NCBI RefSeq assembly: GCF_002368195.1
Contig: NZ_AP018178.1
Location: 9,010,645 to 9,074,644, forward strand
Reading direction: 5' to 3'
Length of the DNA stretch: 64,000 nucleotides
DNA from: Calothrix sp. NIES-2100
GTDB taxonomy: Bacteria > Cyanobacteriota > Cyanobacteriia > Cyanobacteriales > Nostocaceae
Part shown: one piece after another, positions 63,621-64,000 of the stretch
Layout: every line of letters starts with the position of its first letter
Position numbering within the stretch: the first letter of the stretch is position 1
The notes under the pieces: model-generated
The model's database searches: none
Told to the model about the DNA's origin: nothing
Seen by the model: only the letters and a program-made list of their open reading frames with translations
Position numbers and translations under genes: made by a program

Positions 63621-64000
63621 GTGAATTTAGCAGAAGGAGTACAGGTTGTTTCCTTTGGTGTACTGGCTGTAATGATGATTGGGGCAGCAATAGGCGTGGT
63701 GTTGTCTTCTAGCATCGTCTATTCTGCCTTTTTGCTTGGTGGCGTATTCATCAGCATCGCTGGGTTGTACCTGTTGCTGAATGGTGATTTTGTAGCAGCT
63801 GCACAAATACTGGTTTATGTTGGTGCTGTTAACGTGCTGATCTTGTTTGCGATCATGTTGGTCAACAAGCGGCAGAATTTTGCACCATTTCCTAGTGCTG
63901 GAATCCGGAAAATATTAACAGCTGTAGTCAGTCTGGGACTCTTCGCTCTTTTGGGCACGATGATCTTAGCAACTCCTTGGGCTTATGCAACTGCTCCTGT
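63621..64000 (+). CDS. ndhG: NDH-1 subunit NdhG (3' end cut by window)
   Basis: A GTG start at 63621, preceded by a GAGGACA ribosome binding site, opens a frame that stays open to the window end (126 codons). The sequence NLAEGVQVVSFGVLAVMMIG, then LLNGDFVAAAQILVYVGAVN and VLILFAIMLVNKRQNF matches NdhG (ND6/NuoJ family), including the pi-bulge helix region. Follows ndhI in the usual order; ndhE is expected next. Confidence 0.93.
   Translation, partial: MNLAEGVQVVSFGVLAVMMIGAAIGVVLSSSIVYSAFLLGGVFISIAGLYLLLNGDFVAAAQILVYVGAVNVLILFAIMLVNKRQNFAPFPSAGIRKILTAVVSLGLFALLGTMILATPWAYATAP

Overview
The window looks like chromosome of a filamentous, probably heterocyst-forming cyanobacterium (Nostoc/Anabaena/Calothrix type). 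Evidence seen: a psbA gene for photosystem II D1, an ndhA-ndhI-ndhG run of the photosynthetic NDH-1 complex, phosphoenolpyruvate carboxylase, cyanobacteria-restricted families (DUF3038/DUF4335, DUF1574, DUF928, DUF4090, ComFB-like), many GCGATCGC (HIP1) octamers, and spacers packed with degenerate heptamer repeats (GTCATTG/GACTAAT type) of the STRR kind known from this group.

Layout: 1-7.9 kb: tail-less secreted protein, FHA-domain penicillin-binding protein, DUF4335/DUF3038 pair, apt, an orphan peptide-type ABC permease and a small conserved protein. 7.9-17.7 kb: a repeat-rich spacer, then two P-loop GTPases (8.7-10.6 and 15.5-16.9 kb) that enclose an aldo/keto reductase and an AT-rich two-gene unit: a RelE-like domain fused to a superfamily 1 helicase, translationally coupled to a coiled-coil protein with a C-terminal membrane anchor. 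A ParD/ParE-type pair follows. 17.7-27.1 kb: surface and secreted functions (CHAT protease with TPR repeats overlapping a two-partner-secretion adhesin, ComFB-like protein, PEP-CTERM metalloprotease, DUF928 protein). 27.5-36.1 kb: CHASE2-GGDEF-EAL protein, psbA, and an MBOAT acyltransferase with a DUF1574/SGNH partner, probably for polysaccharide O-acylation. 36.3-43.3 kb: ppc, several small conserved proteins, a Crp-family regulator and an RHH-Mop (molybdate-binding) protein. 43.6-51.8 kb: a five-gene chemotaxis-like operon (PATAN-REC, CheY, CheW, MCP, CheA-REC) in the order of the Nostoc hmp locus that controls type IV pilus motility of hormogonia. 51.8-56.3 kb: repeat-rich spacer, tRNA-Leu(UAG), alr, an HNH protein. 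56.3-60.1 kb: DHH phosphoesterase, an EVE-like/TPR/HNH candidate modification-dependent nuclease flanked by decayed toxin-antitoxin-type genes, and sixA. 60.2-64 kb: gltA followed by ndhA-ndhI-ndhG (cut by the window end).

The best candidate for an undescribed system is the RelE-helicase plus membrane coiled-coil pair at 12.3-15.5 kb; the EVE-like/TPR/HNH gene at 58.0-59.2 kb is the second. A recurring theme is invasion of coding sequences by the same short dispersed repeats that fill the spacers: in-frame inserts are visible in ppc, in the CheA gene and in a decayed antitoxin gene. All calls rest on reading the sequence; no database search was run.
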